A stretch of DNA of 59,910 nt, taken from positions 1 to 59,910 of the forward strand of contig NTKD01000006.1 of NCBI GenBank assembly GCA_002457275.1. Direction: 5' to 3'. This document shows positions 42,553-55,091 of this stretch, in pieces. The position numbers and the translations under genes are program-made. This DNA is from OM182 bacterium MED-G24. GTDB lineage: Bacteria; Pseudomonadota; Gammaproteobacteria; Pseudomonadales; Azotimanducaceae. A model generated the notes under the pieces. It searched no databases and was not told the DNA's origin. It saw only the letters and a program-made list of their open reading frames with translations. Every line of letters starts with the position of its first letter. The first letter of the stretch is position 1.

Positions 42553-43452
42553 TCAATGATAGGTCGAGCTCTCACCTCTGTAGTTGTATAATCGAAACAT
42601 TCCCGCGGGACGTTCCCGGAATCGTTTGTATTCCCACTGATATTGGGCGGGGGCCAACTGTACACAGCGTTCAACGCTCCGGTTTACGGCAGCAAGCGCG
42701 AGCTTGGGGTCCGCGTCATAGACACCTTCGTCCGCCTTCAGAAAATGCATCGTGAAGCCCCCATCATTTCCACGGACCATCGCGCCGGCCAGCACGCGCG
42801 GTCTTGATTTGAGAATCAGGCGCATCACCAGACTATCCGTGAGCGCCTCTTGTCCGAAAAACGGTACAAATTCCCCCGCGGCAGGGACCTGATCCGGTAA
42901 CACCACCACGACCTTGCCCTCGCCCAGACGCCTAAACAGCGTCGTCAATCCTGATCTCGATGTCGGTACAATTTCGTTACCCAGATTACGTCGTACCTTG
43001 TTCATCACGTGGCGCAGTGCGGGTTGTTTAGGTGGCTGATAGAGCCCTGTCGACGGGAGCCTGTTCGCAAAGTAGACGTTGGCCAGTTCCCAGTTGCCCA
43101 GGTGCGGCAGAAGCAAAAGCACGCTCTGGCCATTCTCGATCGCATCGTACAGCAATGCCTCTCCATCGACTCTCGTGATCCATCGGTCCACACGGTCGGG
43201 GTTTCCCAACCATGCGGCTGGTGTCTCCATCATTGTTGTGGCCGTTGCAACCAGCGATGATCTCACCAACCTGGCTCTATCCACGTCAGACATGTCCGGG
43301 TAACAGAGCTCAAGGTTGGTTTGGGTCACACGATATGCCCGGGACCGGAATACCACGTGCAGTCGCCCGATGAGTGCGCCGACTGCCATCAACCAGCTAT
43401 GGGGAAGCGATGCGAGTCCGCGGAGGATTAGAACAAGGATTCTGCCAGCCAT
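42553..43452 (-). CDS. Lipid A late acyltransferase (LpxL/LpxM family)
   Basis: Adds a secondary acyl chain to lipid A at the inner membrane. The 299-residue protein has an N-terminal hydrophobic segment and the HX4E catalytic motif in LPHLGNWELAN, followed by conserved QPPKQPALRHVM and VVVLPDQVP segments and the C-terminal QYQWEYKRFRERP. The acyl-chain specificity, hence LpxL versus LpxM, cannot be fixed. It implies the cell makes LPS, consistent with lptM and gmhB. Confidence 0.9.
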   Translation of the reverse strand: MAGRILVLILRGLASLPHSWLMAVGALIGRLHVVFRSRAYRVTQTNLELCYPDMSDVDRARLVRSSLVATATTMMETPAAWLGNPDRVDRWITRVDGEALLYDAIENGQSVLLLLPHLGNWELANVYFANRLPSTGLYQPPKQPALRHVMNKVRRNLGNEIVPTSRSGLTTLFRRLGEGKVVVVLPDQVPAAGEFVPFFGQEALTDSLVMRLILKSRPRVLAGAMVRGNDGGFTMHFLKADEGVYDADPKLALAAVNRSVERCVQLAPAQYQWEYKRFRERPAGMFRLYNYRGESSTYH

Positions 43453-43458
43453 CGCGAG

Positions 43459-44046
43459 TCAGCGAAGTTCATTCTGGCACGGCACGAACCGGTCGCAGCC
43501 GATCACATGATCGTTTACGAGTCCGCAGGCCTGCATGAAAGCGTAACAAATGGTGGGTCCCACAAAACGAAACCCGTGCCTCTTCAGGGACCGACTCATG
43601 GCCATTGAGATCGCTGTCGAACCCGGTATCCGATCTTCTGACGGTATTGCGTTGACAATCGGCCGATGGTCTACGAAGGACCAGATGTAGTTCACGAAAC
43701 TGATACCCTGCTGGCGCAGCGTGATCAGTGCCCTGGCATTGTCAATTGAAGCAGCGATTTTCAGTCGATTGCGAACGATGCCTGGGTCAGCCAGGAGGTT
43801 GGCCACCTTGTCATTGTCATAGTTAGCGATTGCATCCACATCAAAACCATCCATCACCTCCCGATACCGCGGGCGCTTCCTCAAGATGGTGATCCAACTC
43901 AGTCCCGCCTGCGCACCTTCCAATACCAGACTCTCGAACAACGCTCGTTCATCAAAACACGGTACGCCCCATTCGTTGTCGTGGTAAGACACGTAAGTGG
44001 GGTCATCGCCACACCAGGCACATCGATTCACTGGTTCACTCCTCAC
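43459..44046 (-). CDS. tag: DNA-3-methyladenine glycosylase I
   Basis: Excises 3-methyladenine from alkylated DNA. The 195-residue protein has the TAG zinc ligands: Cys/His in CAWCGDDPTYVSYHDNEWG and His/Cys in CGLVNDHVIGC, plus the LVLEGAQAGLSWITILRKR helix containing the catalytic Glu. It sits next to the acyltransferase gene and divergent from glyQ, as in Pseudomonas. Confidence 0.95.
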   Translation of the reverse strand: MRSEPVNRCAWCGDDPTYVSYHDNEWGVPCFDERALFESLVLEGAQAGLSWITILRKRPRYREVMDGFDVDAIANYDNDKVANLLADPGIVRNRLKIAASIDNARALITLRQQGISFVNYIWSFVDHRPIVNAIPSEDRIPGSTAISMAMSRSLKRHGFRFVGPTICYAFMQACGLVNDHVIGCDRFVPCQNELR

Positions 44047-44175
44047 GCGCGCCAGTATCCCACGAAATGCTCAATCGCCAGGGCGCTTTATGTATACTTC
44101 GCACGTTTTTTAACTTACCGCTTCCGACCATATCAGGTAGCGGCTGTTCCCTGGTGGATTTAACTGGTAGCTGTC

Positions 44176-45108
44176 ATGACCGGACCTACATTTCAGGATC
44201 TGATTCTGCGCCTGCAACAATTTTGGGCAGAACGCGGTTGCGTTGTGATGCAACCCTACGACATGGAGGTCGGCGCTGGCACGTTTCATCCTGCGACATT
44301 CCTCCGTTCCATTGGTCCCGAGCGCTGGCAAGCGGCATACGTACAACCGTGCCGGAGACCCACAGATGGTCGTTATGGGCAGAACCCCAACCGGTACCAA
44401 TATTACTATCAGTTCCAGGTATTGCTAAAACCGTCGCCGCTGGAAATCCAATCCCTGTACCTCGAATCACTGACGCACCTTGGTATTGACGTCCGTGAGC
44501 ACGATATCCGCTTTGTGGAGGACAACTGGGAATCTCCAACGCTCGGTGCCTGGGGGCTGGGTTGGGAAGTCTGGATGGATGGCATGGAAATTACACAATT
44601 TACCTATTTCCAGCAGGTGGGAGGATTGCCCTGCTTTCCTGTCTCCGGCGAAATTACCTATGGCCTCGAGCGATTGGCCTTATATCTCCAGGGTGTCGCG
44701 GACTTCAAGGAACTCATCTGGTCGGGAACGGAGAACGACATCGTGACCTATGCGGATGTATTCCATCAGTATGAGGTTGAGATGTCTTCGTTCAACTATG
44801 ACGAGTCCAATGTGGATGCATTGTTTACATGGTTCGACCAATACGAATCGGAAACGCAGCGGCTACTGGAAGCCAAGCTGCCGCTGCCAGCTTATGAGTA
44901 CGTTATGAAAGCATCACACGTGTTCAATCTTCTGGATGCCCGGCACGCGATCTCGGTAACCGAACGACAACGTTACATTCTCAGGGTGCGGGATCTGTCG
45001 CGCGCGGTTGCCGAAGCCTATCTTAAATCCCGTGCCGCGCTAGGATTCCCGCTAGCCGACTCAGATACGCGTCAGATATTTGAAAATGAGGTGATGACAG
45101 ATGCATAG
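44176..45108 (+). CDS. glyQ: Glycyl-tRNA synthetase alpha subunit
   Basis: The catalytic class II subunit of the heterotetrameric bacterial glycyl-tRNA synthetase. The 310-residue length fits. Motif 2 is represented by [18 protein letters not shown] and class II motif 3-like residues lie in [12 protein letters not shown]. It begins with [19 protein letters not shown], typical of GlyQ. Its stop overlaps glyS by eight bases, keeping the subunits balanced. Confidence 0.98.
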   Translation: MTGPTFQDLILRLQQFWAERGCVVMQPYDMEVGAGTFHPATFLRSIGPERWQAAYVQPCRRPTDGRYGQNPNRYQYYYQFQVLLKPSPLEIQSLYLESLTHLGIDVREHDIRFVEDNWESPTLGAWGLGWEVWMDGMEITQFTYFQQVGGLPCFPVSGEITYGLERLALYLQGVADFKELIWSGTENDIVTYADVFHQYEVEMSSFNYDESNVDALFTWFDQYESETQRLLEAKLPLPAYEYVMKASHVFNLLDARHAISVTERQRYILRVRDLSRAVAEAYLKSRAALGFPLADSDTRQIFENEVMTDA

Positions 45109-47182
45109 CGCGGATCTCCTTGTCGAGATCGGCACCGAGGAGTTGCCTCCCAGATTGCTGATGTCGACCGCACAGGCGTTTGCGACAAGACTCGGCAAAG
45201 CGCTGGATGACGCGCACCTCGCCAATGACGAGATCTCCTACTACGCGACTCCGAGACGCCTGGCACTTGTCGTGCGAAACCTTGCCGAGACGCAACCCGA
45301 GCAGCACGATGTACGCCACGGACCGGCTGTGAGTGCCTCATTTGGCCAAGATGGCCAGCCAACCAAGGCAGCCCTAGGTTTTGCGAGATCATGTGGCGTC
45401 GACGTCTCCGAATTGGGACGTCTCGAAACGGACAAGGGCCAATGGCTCCAATACGAAGCAACACGTCCAGGTGAGCCCATGACCACCCTCATTGGCGACA
45501 TCATCAATGGCGCCATCACTGGTATATCGATCGAACGGGCGATGCGCTGGGGCAGCGCGCGAACCGAATTCATACGCCCGGTTCACTGGGCAGCCTTGCT
45601 GTACGACGGCAACACGATCGAGGCGCGGATACTCGACCTCCCAACCAGTGACCAGAGCTTCGGACACCGTTTCATGGATTCCGGCACGACCTTCACCCTG
45701 GGCCAGGCGTCAAGCTACCTTGAGACCCTCCGGTCACATTACGTGATTGCAGATCCTGCGGAACGACGGTCGATGATTGAGCACCAGTTGGGTCAGCTCG
45801 CCATCGAGCACGGCGGTAACGTGGTGATAGATCCAGCGCTGCTCGACGAGGTCACGGCGTTGGTGGAGTGGCCGGTCACGCTTGCGGGTCGATTTGATCC
45901 GGACTTCCTGACCGTACCCCAGGAGGTCCTCGTGTCTGCGATGAAGAAACATCAGCGCTACTTCCACCTTCAGAGCGACGATGGTGGCCTCATGCCGGTG
46001 TTCCTGTTCGTCGCTAACATCGCCAGTACGCATCCAGAAGCCGTCGTCGCGGGTAACGAGCGTGTCATATCACCCCGACTTGCAGACGCGCGATTCTTCT
46101 TTCAGCAGGATCAGAGACTATCGTTGGCAAGTCGCCTAGATAATCTTCAGAAGGTTGTTTTTCAGTCTGAACTTGGAAGCTACGAAGCCAAAGTACGAAG
46201 GGTATCGGACTTGTCAGCCCATGCAGCAAGGGCTCTAGGGCAGAACCCAGAAGATGCGCAACGAGCGGGCCTTCTCTGCAAGTGCGACCTCGTGACTGAT
46301 ATGGTGGACGAGTTTCCGGACCTTCAAGGCATCATGGGGGGATACTACGCGACGCTCGACGGTGAGAATGAGGTCGTGAGTCGAGCTATCACGGAACACT
46401 ACCTTCCAGTCCAGTCCGGAGGCGATCTACCGGCTTCAGCCATTGGCGCCTGTGTCTCAATCGCTGACAAACTGGATACCCTAGTCGGCCTGTTTGGCAT
46501 TGGCCAGCCGCCTACTGGTTCACGCGATCCTTTCGCACTGAGACGACAGGCGTTGGGTGCTATGCGGATTTGCATCGAACATAAACTGGACCTCGATATC
46601 CAGGACCTCGTCAACCGCGCCGCTGAGGTCTACGCCAGCGACGAACGAATCAAGCTCAAGCAAGACCCGAATTCACTCGTCGATGCCGTCGTGGACTATA
46701 TGATTGAGCGCCTCGAAGTCGCTTATACAGATCGTGGCTTACCTGTTGAGGTATTTCGCGCGTTACGACGCGGTGACAGCTTCACAACTGATCTTCATGC
46801 GCTTGATGGACGACTGGTAGCGCTCCAGTCCTTCCACACACATGAAAGCGCGCCTGCGGTTGTTGCCGGGAACAAAAGGGTCACCAATATCCTTCGTGAC
46901 AGTGCCCTCGAGGCCCCCGAGATCGACAAACAAATGCTGTCCGAACCCGCTGAGCATACCTTGGTCAAGGAAATCGAACGTGTATCGGACCTCATGAACG
47001 CCAGCACCTACGATCAATCCTTTGATCTGATCGCAGAAATCCAGCCTGTCATCGACGAGTACTTTGAAGCGGTGATGGTGATGAGCGATGACGTCAAAAC
47101 GCGAAACAATCGTCTTGCGACACTCCATCAATTGAGGTCACTGTATCTCTCGGTAGCGGACTTTGCCGCGCTTCAGTGGTGA
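45101..47182 (+). CDS. glyS: Glycyl-tRNA synthetase beta subunit
   Basis: The tRNA-recognising subunit of glycyl-tRNA synthetase. The 693-residue protein starts [13 protein letters not shown] and contains [23 protein letters not shown] and the C-terminal anticodon-binding domain (about 580-685, ending [18 protein letters not shown]). Length and motifs are normal. The next gene, gmhB, starts within its final codons. Confidence 0.98.
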   Translation: MHSADLLVEIGTEELPPRLLMSTAQAFATRLGKALDDAHLANDEISYYATPRRLALVVRNLAETQPEQHDVRHGPAVSASFGQDGQPTKAALGFARSCGVDVSELGRLETDKGQWLQYEATRPGEPMTTLIGDIINGAITGISIERAMRWGSARTEFIRPVHWAALLYDGNTIEARILDLPTSDQSFGHRFMDSGTTFTLGQASSYLETLRSHYVIADPAERRSMIEHQLGQLAIEHGGNVVIDPALLDEVTALVEWPVTLAGRFDPDFLTVPQEVLVSAMKKHQRYFHLQSDDGGLMPVFLFVANIASTHPEAVVAGNERVISPRLADARFFFQQDQRLSLASRLDNLQKVVFQSELGSYEAKVRRVSDLSAHAARALGQNPEDAQRAGLLCKCDLVTDMVDEFPDLQGIMGGYYATLDGENEVVSRAITEHYLPVQSGGDLPASAIGACVSIADKLDTLVGLFGIGQPPTGSRDPFALRRQALGAMRICIEHKLDLDIQDLVNRAAEVYASDERIKLKQDPNSLVDAVVDYMIERLEVAYTDRGLPVEVFRALRRGDSFTTDLHALDGRLVALQSFHTHESAPAVVAGNKRVTNILRDSALEAPEIDKQMLSEPAEHTLVKEIERVSDLMNASTYDQSFDLIAEIQPVIDEYFEAVMVMSDDVKTRNNRLATLHQLRSLYLSVADFAALQW

Positions 47183-47730
47183 TCCCACCCAAGGACATTC
47201 GGCTCGTTATGCTCGATCGCGATGGTGTGATCAACCAGGATTCGCCGGATTACATTAAGAGCGTCGACGAATGGCATCCGATTGAGGGCAGCATTGAAGC
47301 GATCGCAAGACTATCGAAAGCTGGCATTGTCGTCTGTGTCGCCACTAATCAGGCGGGTATTGGGCGGGGTCTCATTTCGCTTGCCGACCTGACCGATATA
47401 CACCAGCGTTTGATTCAACAGGTGCTGGATGCGGGTGGCTTGATTACCCATATCGCCTTTTGTCCGCATCATCCGGACGACGGGTGCCAGTGCCGGAAAC
47501 CCGCGCCCGGCATGCTCTTGACCATTGGCGACGTCACCAGCATGAATCTCAGTGGTCAACCCTTTGTCGGCGATTCCACAAAAGATGTGGAAGCGGCCAA
47601 CGCAGCGGGATGTTCTCCCGTCATCGTTATGACCGGTAATGGCGTGGAGACGACTGCAAAGTACCCCGACGTGATTGCTTTTGAAAACCTCAGCGCATTT
47701 GCCGCTTGGGCTGTCGCTGACCGACCGTGA
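47179..47730 (+). CDS. gmhB: D-glycero-beta-D-manno-heptose-1,7-bisphosphate 7-phosphatase
   Basis: GmhB dephosphorylates heptose bisphosphate for ADP-heptose, used in the LPS core. The protein of about 183 residues is a HAD phosphatase: DRDGVINQD, ATNQAGIGRG and GDSTKDVEAA, with the zinc loop CPHHPDDGCQCRKP. Start is one of two adjacent GTG codons (47176 or 47179) overlapping the glyS stop; 47179 is the closer. It converges with gyrB, nine bases apart. Confidence 0.93.
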   Translation: MIPPKDIRLVMLDRDGVINQDSPDYIKSVDEWHPIEGSIEAIARLSKAGIVVCVATNQAGIGRGLISLADLTDIHQRLIQQVLDAGGLITHIAFCPHHPDDGCQCRKPAPGMLLTIGDVTSMNLSGQPFVGDSTKDVEAANAAGCSPVIVMTGNGVETTAKYPDVIAFENLSAFAAWAVADRP

Positions 47731-47739
47731 GGCGCGCTA

Positions 47740-51247
<3,508 letters not shown>

Positions 51248-51251
<4 letters not shown>

Positions 51252-52348
51252 AGTTTCATGGGCATGACCACGTAAACGGTTTGCTCATTGTCCGGTGACT
51301 CAATCAGTGCAGGGCTATTGGCATCGTTCAACGTCACTTTCACGTTCTTACCTTCAGCAACCCCTAAAGCATCTAGTAAATATCCCACATTGAAGCCAAT
51401 TTCGAGGTCCGCACCGCTGTATTCTACACTGACTAGTTCTTCAGCCTCTTCCCGCTCCGGATTGTTCGCTGAAAGCTGAATCTGCTCATCCGAAATATTC
51501 AACCTGATACCACGGAATTTTTCGTTCGACAGAATCGCCGTACGGCTCAACGCCTGTCGTAACACCTCTCGTTCCGCAGAGATGACTTTATTACCGTTTT
51601 TCGGGATCACTCGATTGTAGTCTGGGAACTTACCATCCACCAATTTGGTCGTCAGCGTCATTTGCGATGCCTGGGCGCGCATGTGGTTGGAACCCAGGGA
51701 GATTTCAACGTCACCTTCCTCTTCCGACAACATACGCTGGAGCTCAAGAATGCCTTTTCGTGGAATAATGACCTGATTCACCTCGCTGACACCTTGACCC
51801 ATCGAAAGAACGCTCGTCGCGAGCCTGTGTCCATCGGTTGCTACCACGCGAACACCATCTCCGGACAGCTCAATCAACATCCCATTCAAGAAGTACCTGA
51901 CGTCTTGCTGCGCCATCGCAAATGCAGTGCGATCCAAAAGCTGTTTGAAAGCCGTGCCGGGTACCTTCACAGTCGACTCGACCTCTGAGGTATCCACGGT
52001 GGGGAAGTCACTCGCTGGCAACGTCGACAGGTTCGACTTGAAACGCCCGGAAACAATCTGCAGGCGTTGTTCATTCAACGAAAAACTGACATCTGATCCG
52101 TCCGGAAGCTGGCGCACAATATCCATCAATTTCCTGGCAGGGACCGTGATCTCGCCGGTGTCTTCGATGTTCGCCTCAACATTACCCTGCATCTCGACCT
52201 CAAGATCAGTTCCCGTCATGGAAAGCTGATTTCCTTTTACCCGCATTAGTACGTTGGATAACACGGGAAGGGTCTGACGTCGTTCAACCACACCTGCTAC
52301 CTGCTGGAGCGGTTTGAGCAAAGTCTCTCGGTTAATGCTGATCTTCAT
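51248..52348 (-). CDS. dnaN: DNA polymerase III beta subunit (sliding clamp)
   Basis: The ring-shaped processivity clamp. The 366-residue protein has three clamp domains, starts MKISINRETLLKPLQQVAGVVE split across its first strand, and ends VYVVMPMKL, both hallmarks. RYFLNGMLIEL, VATDGHRLA and FPDYNRVIPKN are visible. It lies 66 bp after dnaA. Confidence 0.98.
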
Positions 52349-52414
52349 GAACTCGGTTATCTCGTTATGAGTAAGTACTTGCTAACTTGCAATACTAGGC
52401 TCTGCGCCCGGTCT

Positions 52415-53722
52415 TTATGCCGTAAGCGTACGCATCAGGTTGTTGTAGTCCTCTCCAATCGTTCGATTGGATTCTCGCAACTCGTCAATTCTACGACAGG
52501 CATGCAGGACAGTGGTATGGTCGCGACCGCCAAAATTCTGCCCTATCTCCGGCAGACTGTGGCTCGTGAGCTCTTTTGATAACGCCATGGCAACCTGCCT
52601 TGGTCGAGCCAGGGAGCGGGATCGCTTAGGTGAATGCATGTCACTGACTCGAATATTATAGTAGTCAGCAACGGTCCTCTTGATATTCTCAATACCAACC
52701 TGCCGGTCTGCAATGGCCACCAGGTCCTTGATAGCAGATTTCACCTGATCCAAGGTGATCTCACGACCCGTGAAGTTCGCATTGGCAACCACGCGCTGAA
52801 GCGCGCCTTCGAGTTCCCGTACATTCGCGCGAATGTGTTCAGCAATAAAGAACGCCGCTTCATTGGGTAGTTCAACGCGCTCCAGCTCCGCCTTTTTCTT
52901 CACGATCGCGACCCTGGTCTCAAGCTCCGGAGGATCCAGTGGTGCTGTCATACCCCACACAAAACGACTCTGCAGCCGTTCCTCAAGGCCCTCAATCTCC
53001 TTCGGATAGCGGTCACAGGTCAAGACAATCATGCTACCGTTCTCTTGTAGCCTATTGAAAACGTGAAAGAATTCCTCTTGTGACTTAGGCCCTTTTGCAA
53101 GGAACTGAATGTCGTCCATGAGCAATACATCGACCTTTCGGTAGTACTCCGTGAACTCGTTCATGGCACCACGCTCAATCGCGCTGACCATATCTTCCAT
53201 AAAGCGTTGTGAGTACATGTAGGCGACATTGATCCCGGGATGACGATCGAGAATCGCGTTTCCTACCGCATGCATCAGATGGGTCTTACCTAGCCCCACA
53301 CCACCGTAAAGCAAGAGACACTTGTAGGTGGCTGCACCCATGTTTTCGGCCACGTGCAACGCGGCTGCGCGCGCCAACTCGTTGGAACTCCCTTTGACAA
53401 ACGTATCGAAGGTGAATTCCTTGTGCAGTTCCAGCAACGGGGAGAAGCTCTCGGGTGCTCTACGTCCACTCGGTCCCCCCCCTGCTTCACTGAACGTCCC
53501 GATCGCGAGACTAACCACAAAATCTTCAACCAGGCTTTCAATTCTCGACAGAAAGTGCTCAGACACCTGATCACGGATATAGCGATTAGGTGCCAGCAAT
53601 CTGAGTTTCTTTCGTTCCGGGTCCTCATCGGCGTGGAGTGGTTTTATCCACGTGTTGAACTGAATGGCAGAGAGTTCGCCTTCCAGGATGGTAGTGCATT
53701 GTTGCCAGACAGTATCCGCCAC
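52415..53722 (-). CDS. dnaA: Chromosomal replication initiator DnaA
   Basis: DnaA binds oriC and opens the origin. The 435-residue protein has the N-terminal oligomerisation domain, AAA+ domain with GGVGLGKTHL (Walker A) and LLMDDIQFL (Walker B), and the C-terminal DNA-binding domain with SLPEIGQNFGGRDHTTVLHA. Start is a GTG preceded by a strong CGGAGGG ribosome-binding site seven bases upstream. A DnaA-box-like site lies inside its 5' coding end (53644-53652). Confidence 0.98.
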   Translation of the reverse strand: MADTVWQQCTTILEGELSAIQFNTWIKPLHADEDPERKKLRLLAPNRYIRDQVSEHFLSRIESLVEDFVVSLAIGTFSEAGGGPSGRRAPESFSPLLELHKEFTFDTFVKGSSNELARAAALHVAENMGAATYKCLLLYGGVGLGKTHLMHAVGNAILDRHPGINVAYMYSQRFMEDMVSAIERGAMNEFTEYYRKVDVLLMDDIQFLAKGPKSQEEFFHVFNRLQENGSMIVLTCDRYPKEIEGLEERLQSRFVWGMTAPLDPPELETRVAIVKKKAELERVELPNEAAFFIAEHIRANVRELEGALQRVVANANFTGREITLDQVKSAIKDLVAIADRQVGIENIKRTVADYYNIRVSDMHSPKRSRSLARPRQVAMALSKELTSHSLPEIGQNFGGRDHTTVLHACRRIDELRESNRTIGEDYNNLMRTLTA

Positions 53723-53822
53723 AGGCCCTCCGTTGCGGGAATTCAGGGTACAGCGGACCGATCACGACTAGACCTTGGGGGTCTCGTGTCCAGTACACTG
53801 CAAGGAATGCAAAGGGACCGCA

Positions 53823-53828
53823 ATAATA
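53823..53828 (-). promoter_or_regulatory. Possible dnaA promoter -10 element
   Basis: TATTAT on the minus strand lies about 100 bp upstream of the dnaA start, next to the DnaA box at 53832-53840. That box would overlap the promoter, suggesting autoregulation. No good -35 is seen. Confidence 0.35.
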
Positions 53829-53831
53829 ACC

Positions 53832-53840
53832 CTATCCACA
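53832..53840 (+). promoter_or_regulatory. DnaA box (CTATCCACA)
   Basis: One mismatch to the TTATCCACA consensus, located in the presumed dnaA promoter region. Confidence 0.65.
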
Positions 53841-53937
53841 GTCTGAAAGAAAGTGATGTGCCCAAATCAATTGTCTTAACTTTCAATAGCTTATGCGCGG
53901 ACTTCGGGACTTTTTAGTGACTAATGTGTGCGTATGC

Positions 53938-53946
53938 TGTGGATAA
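53938..53946 (-). promoter_or_regulatory. DnaA box, perfect consensus
   Basis: TGTGGATAA on the plus strand is the exact reverse complement of TTATCCACA, the high-affinity DnaA box. Confidence 0.85.
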
Positions 53947-54027
53947 GTTTTTAACCGACGAACGATCCACATTCATCACCATGTTGGCCCCGGGATATAC
54001 ACAAGCTACTAACGTATCCTCGATGTT

Positions 54028-54036
54028 TTATTCACA
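54028..54036 (+). promoter_or_regulatory. DnaA box (TTATTCACA)
   Basis: One mismatch to consensus, a common functional variant; about 70 bp from the AT-rich stretch. Confidence 0.65.
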
Positions 54037-54104
54037 GCATTATCATCCTAGTAACTGTTTGATTTCCTGACAGAAACCTAAGTGACCCACTTTTCACCTC
54101 AGCC

Positions 54105-54153
54105 TACTAATAATATTAATAACAAACTTTCTTTATATATATATTCTTAAGAA
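54105..54153. other. AT-rich putative DNA unwinding element
   Basis: About 49 bases almost entirely A/T, including TAATAATATTAAT and TTTATATATATAT. This is the most likely unwinding element of oriC; the TAATAAT-type triplets might act as DnaA-trios, which is speculative. Confidence 0.6.
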
Positions 54154-54215
54154 GAGACCCTGATCTGTGGGCAATACGTACCACCGCCTCTCGCGGAACC
54201 ATCAGCGCATGAAAA

Positions 54216-54244
54216 TTGACCAACCCCGCACCAGCACATAGAAT
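54216..54244 (+). promoter_or_regulatory. Sigma-70 promoter of rpmH-rnpA
   Basis: TTGACC (54216-54221) and TAGAAT (54239-54244) separated by 17 bases, a strong match (5/6 and 5/6). Transcription would begin about 28 bp before the rpmH ATG. Confidence 0.75.
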
Positions 54245-54279
54245 GCGCGTCCCCCTGAACGTGGTCGAGATCAAAATCC

Positions 54280-54414
54280 ATGAAGCGAACCTTCCAACCC
54301 AGTGTCATCAAGCGAAAGCGCACCCATGGGTTTCGCGCCAGAATGGCGACAAAAGCGGGCCGAAAAGTCCTGAACCGTCGCAGGGCACGCGGTAGAAAAG
54401 TACTGTCTGCCTGA
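54280..54414 (+). CDS. rpmH: 50S ribosomal protein L34
   Basis: A 44-residue, very basic protein with the L34 sequence: starts [20 protein letters not shown], continuing with [19 protein letters not shown], ending in Ala. It is a structural part of the large ribosomal subunit. It is followed by rnpA after 48 bp, as in almost all bacteria. Confidence 0.98.
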   Translation: MKRTFQPSVIKRKRTHGFRARMATKAGRKVLNRRRARGRKVLSA

Positions 54415-54462
54415 GTGATTCACACGCCTGGAGTTGGTGCGTAACGGCTTCATAGAACCCCA

Positions 54463-54813
54463 GTGCAATCAGGAGCTTCATTTGGTCCGGAGCGTCGACT
54501 TGGACAAAAGTCCGACTACGATACGGTCTTCAGTCGTCCAGGGTACAGGATCAGGAAACAGTCCTTTGTAGTGCTAGCGCGAGAAACATCTCTCACAACG
54601 TCTAGATTGGGCGTTATTGTTGGAAAGCGGTGTGCTCGTTCAGCGGTTGTGAGAAACCGGATTAAGCGGATCATCAGGGAATCATTCAGGACATCTGATT
54701 TGGCCAAGGCACATCTGGATATCGTGATCATCGCCCAGCCTGGTGCGACCAGGGTGTCTTCGGGCGAATTGTTCCGCACACTGGGGGAATCGTGGCTTCA
54801 CCTGTCCCAATAG
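54463..54813 (+). CDS. rnpA: Ribonuclease P protein component
   Basis: Binds RNase P RNA to process tRNA 5' ends. The 116-residue protein has RRLGQKSDYDTVFS, the RLGVIVGKRCARSAVVRNRIKR region containing the RNR motif, and IRESFR. The start is a GTG without a clear ribosome-binding site; it is the start that best fits the family length. It overlaps yidD by 22 bases. Confidence 0.95.
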   Translation: MQSGASFGPERRLGQKSDYDTVFSRPGYRIRKQSFVVLARETSLTTSRLGVIVGKRCARSAVVRNRIKRIIRESFRTSDLAKAHLDIVIIAQPGATRVSSGELFRTLGESWLHLSQ

Positions 54814-55091
54814 ACTCCGCTGAAAAACAGGGTAACCCGATCGTACGTTTAATGAGGGGTGCAATCAGGCTGTATCAGCTTTGTCTCAGCCCCTATCTTG
54901 GTGCCCATTGTCGTTACCACCCAACATGCTCGGAATACGCCCGTGATGCGCTCATCCAGCATGGGGTATTGCGCGGAACTACTCTCGCGATCCGCCGCAT
55001 ATTCTCTTGTCACCCGTTTTCTCGAGGTGGCTATGATCCAGTGCCCGAAACCAGCGTAAAAGGGCGGCCCACACACGAGGAGAAACCCTAG
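54792..55091 (+). CDS. yidD: Membrane protein insertion efficiency factor YidD
   Basis: A small membrane-associated protein linked to YidC insertion. The 99-residue product has the YidD core LYQLCLSPYLGAHCRYHPTC, SEYARDALIQHG and a second Cys in IFSCHPFSRGGYDP. It starts with GTG inside rnpA and its stop overlaps the yidC GTG by one base. Confidence 0.95.
   Translation: MASPVPIDSAEKQGNPIVRLMRGAIRLYQLCLSPYLGAHCRYHPTCSEYARDALIQHGVLRGTTLAIRRIFSCHPFSRGGYDPVPETSVKGRPTHEEKP

Larger units (their letters stand above)
53723..54279. other. Putative replication origin oriC between dnaA and rpmH
   Basis: This 557-bp gene-free region lies between dnaA and rpmH, the usual gammaproteobacterial (Pseudomonas-type) oriC location. 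It contains several DnaA boxes, an AT-rich stretch at 54105-54153 suitable for unwinding, the dnaA promoter side and the rpmH promoter. Designation rests on location plus sequence content. Confidence 0.85.
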
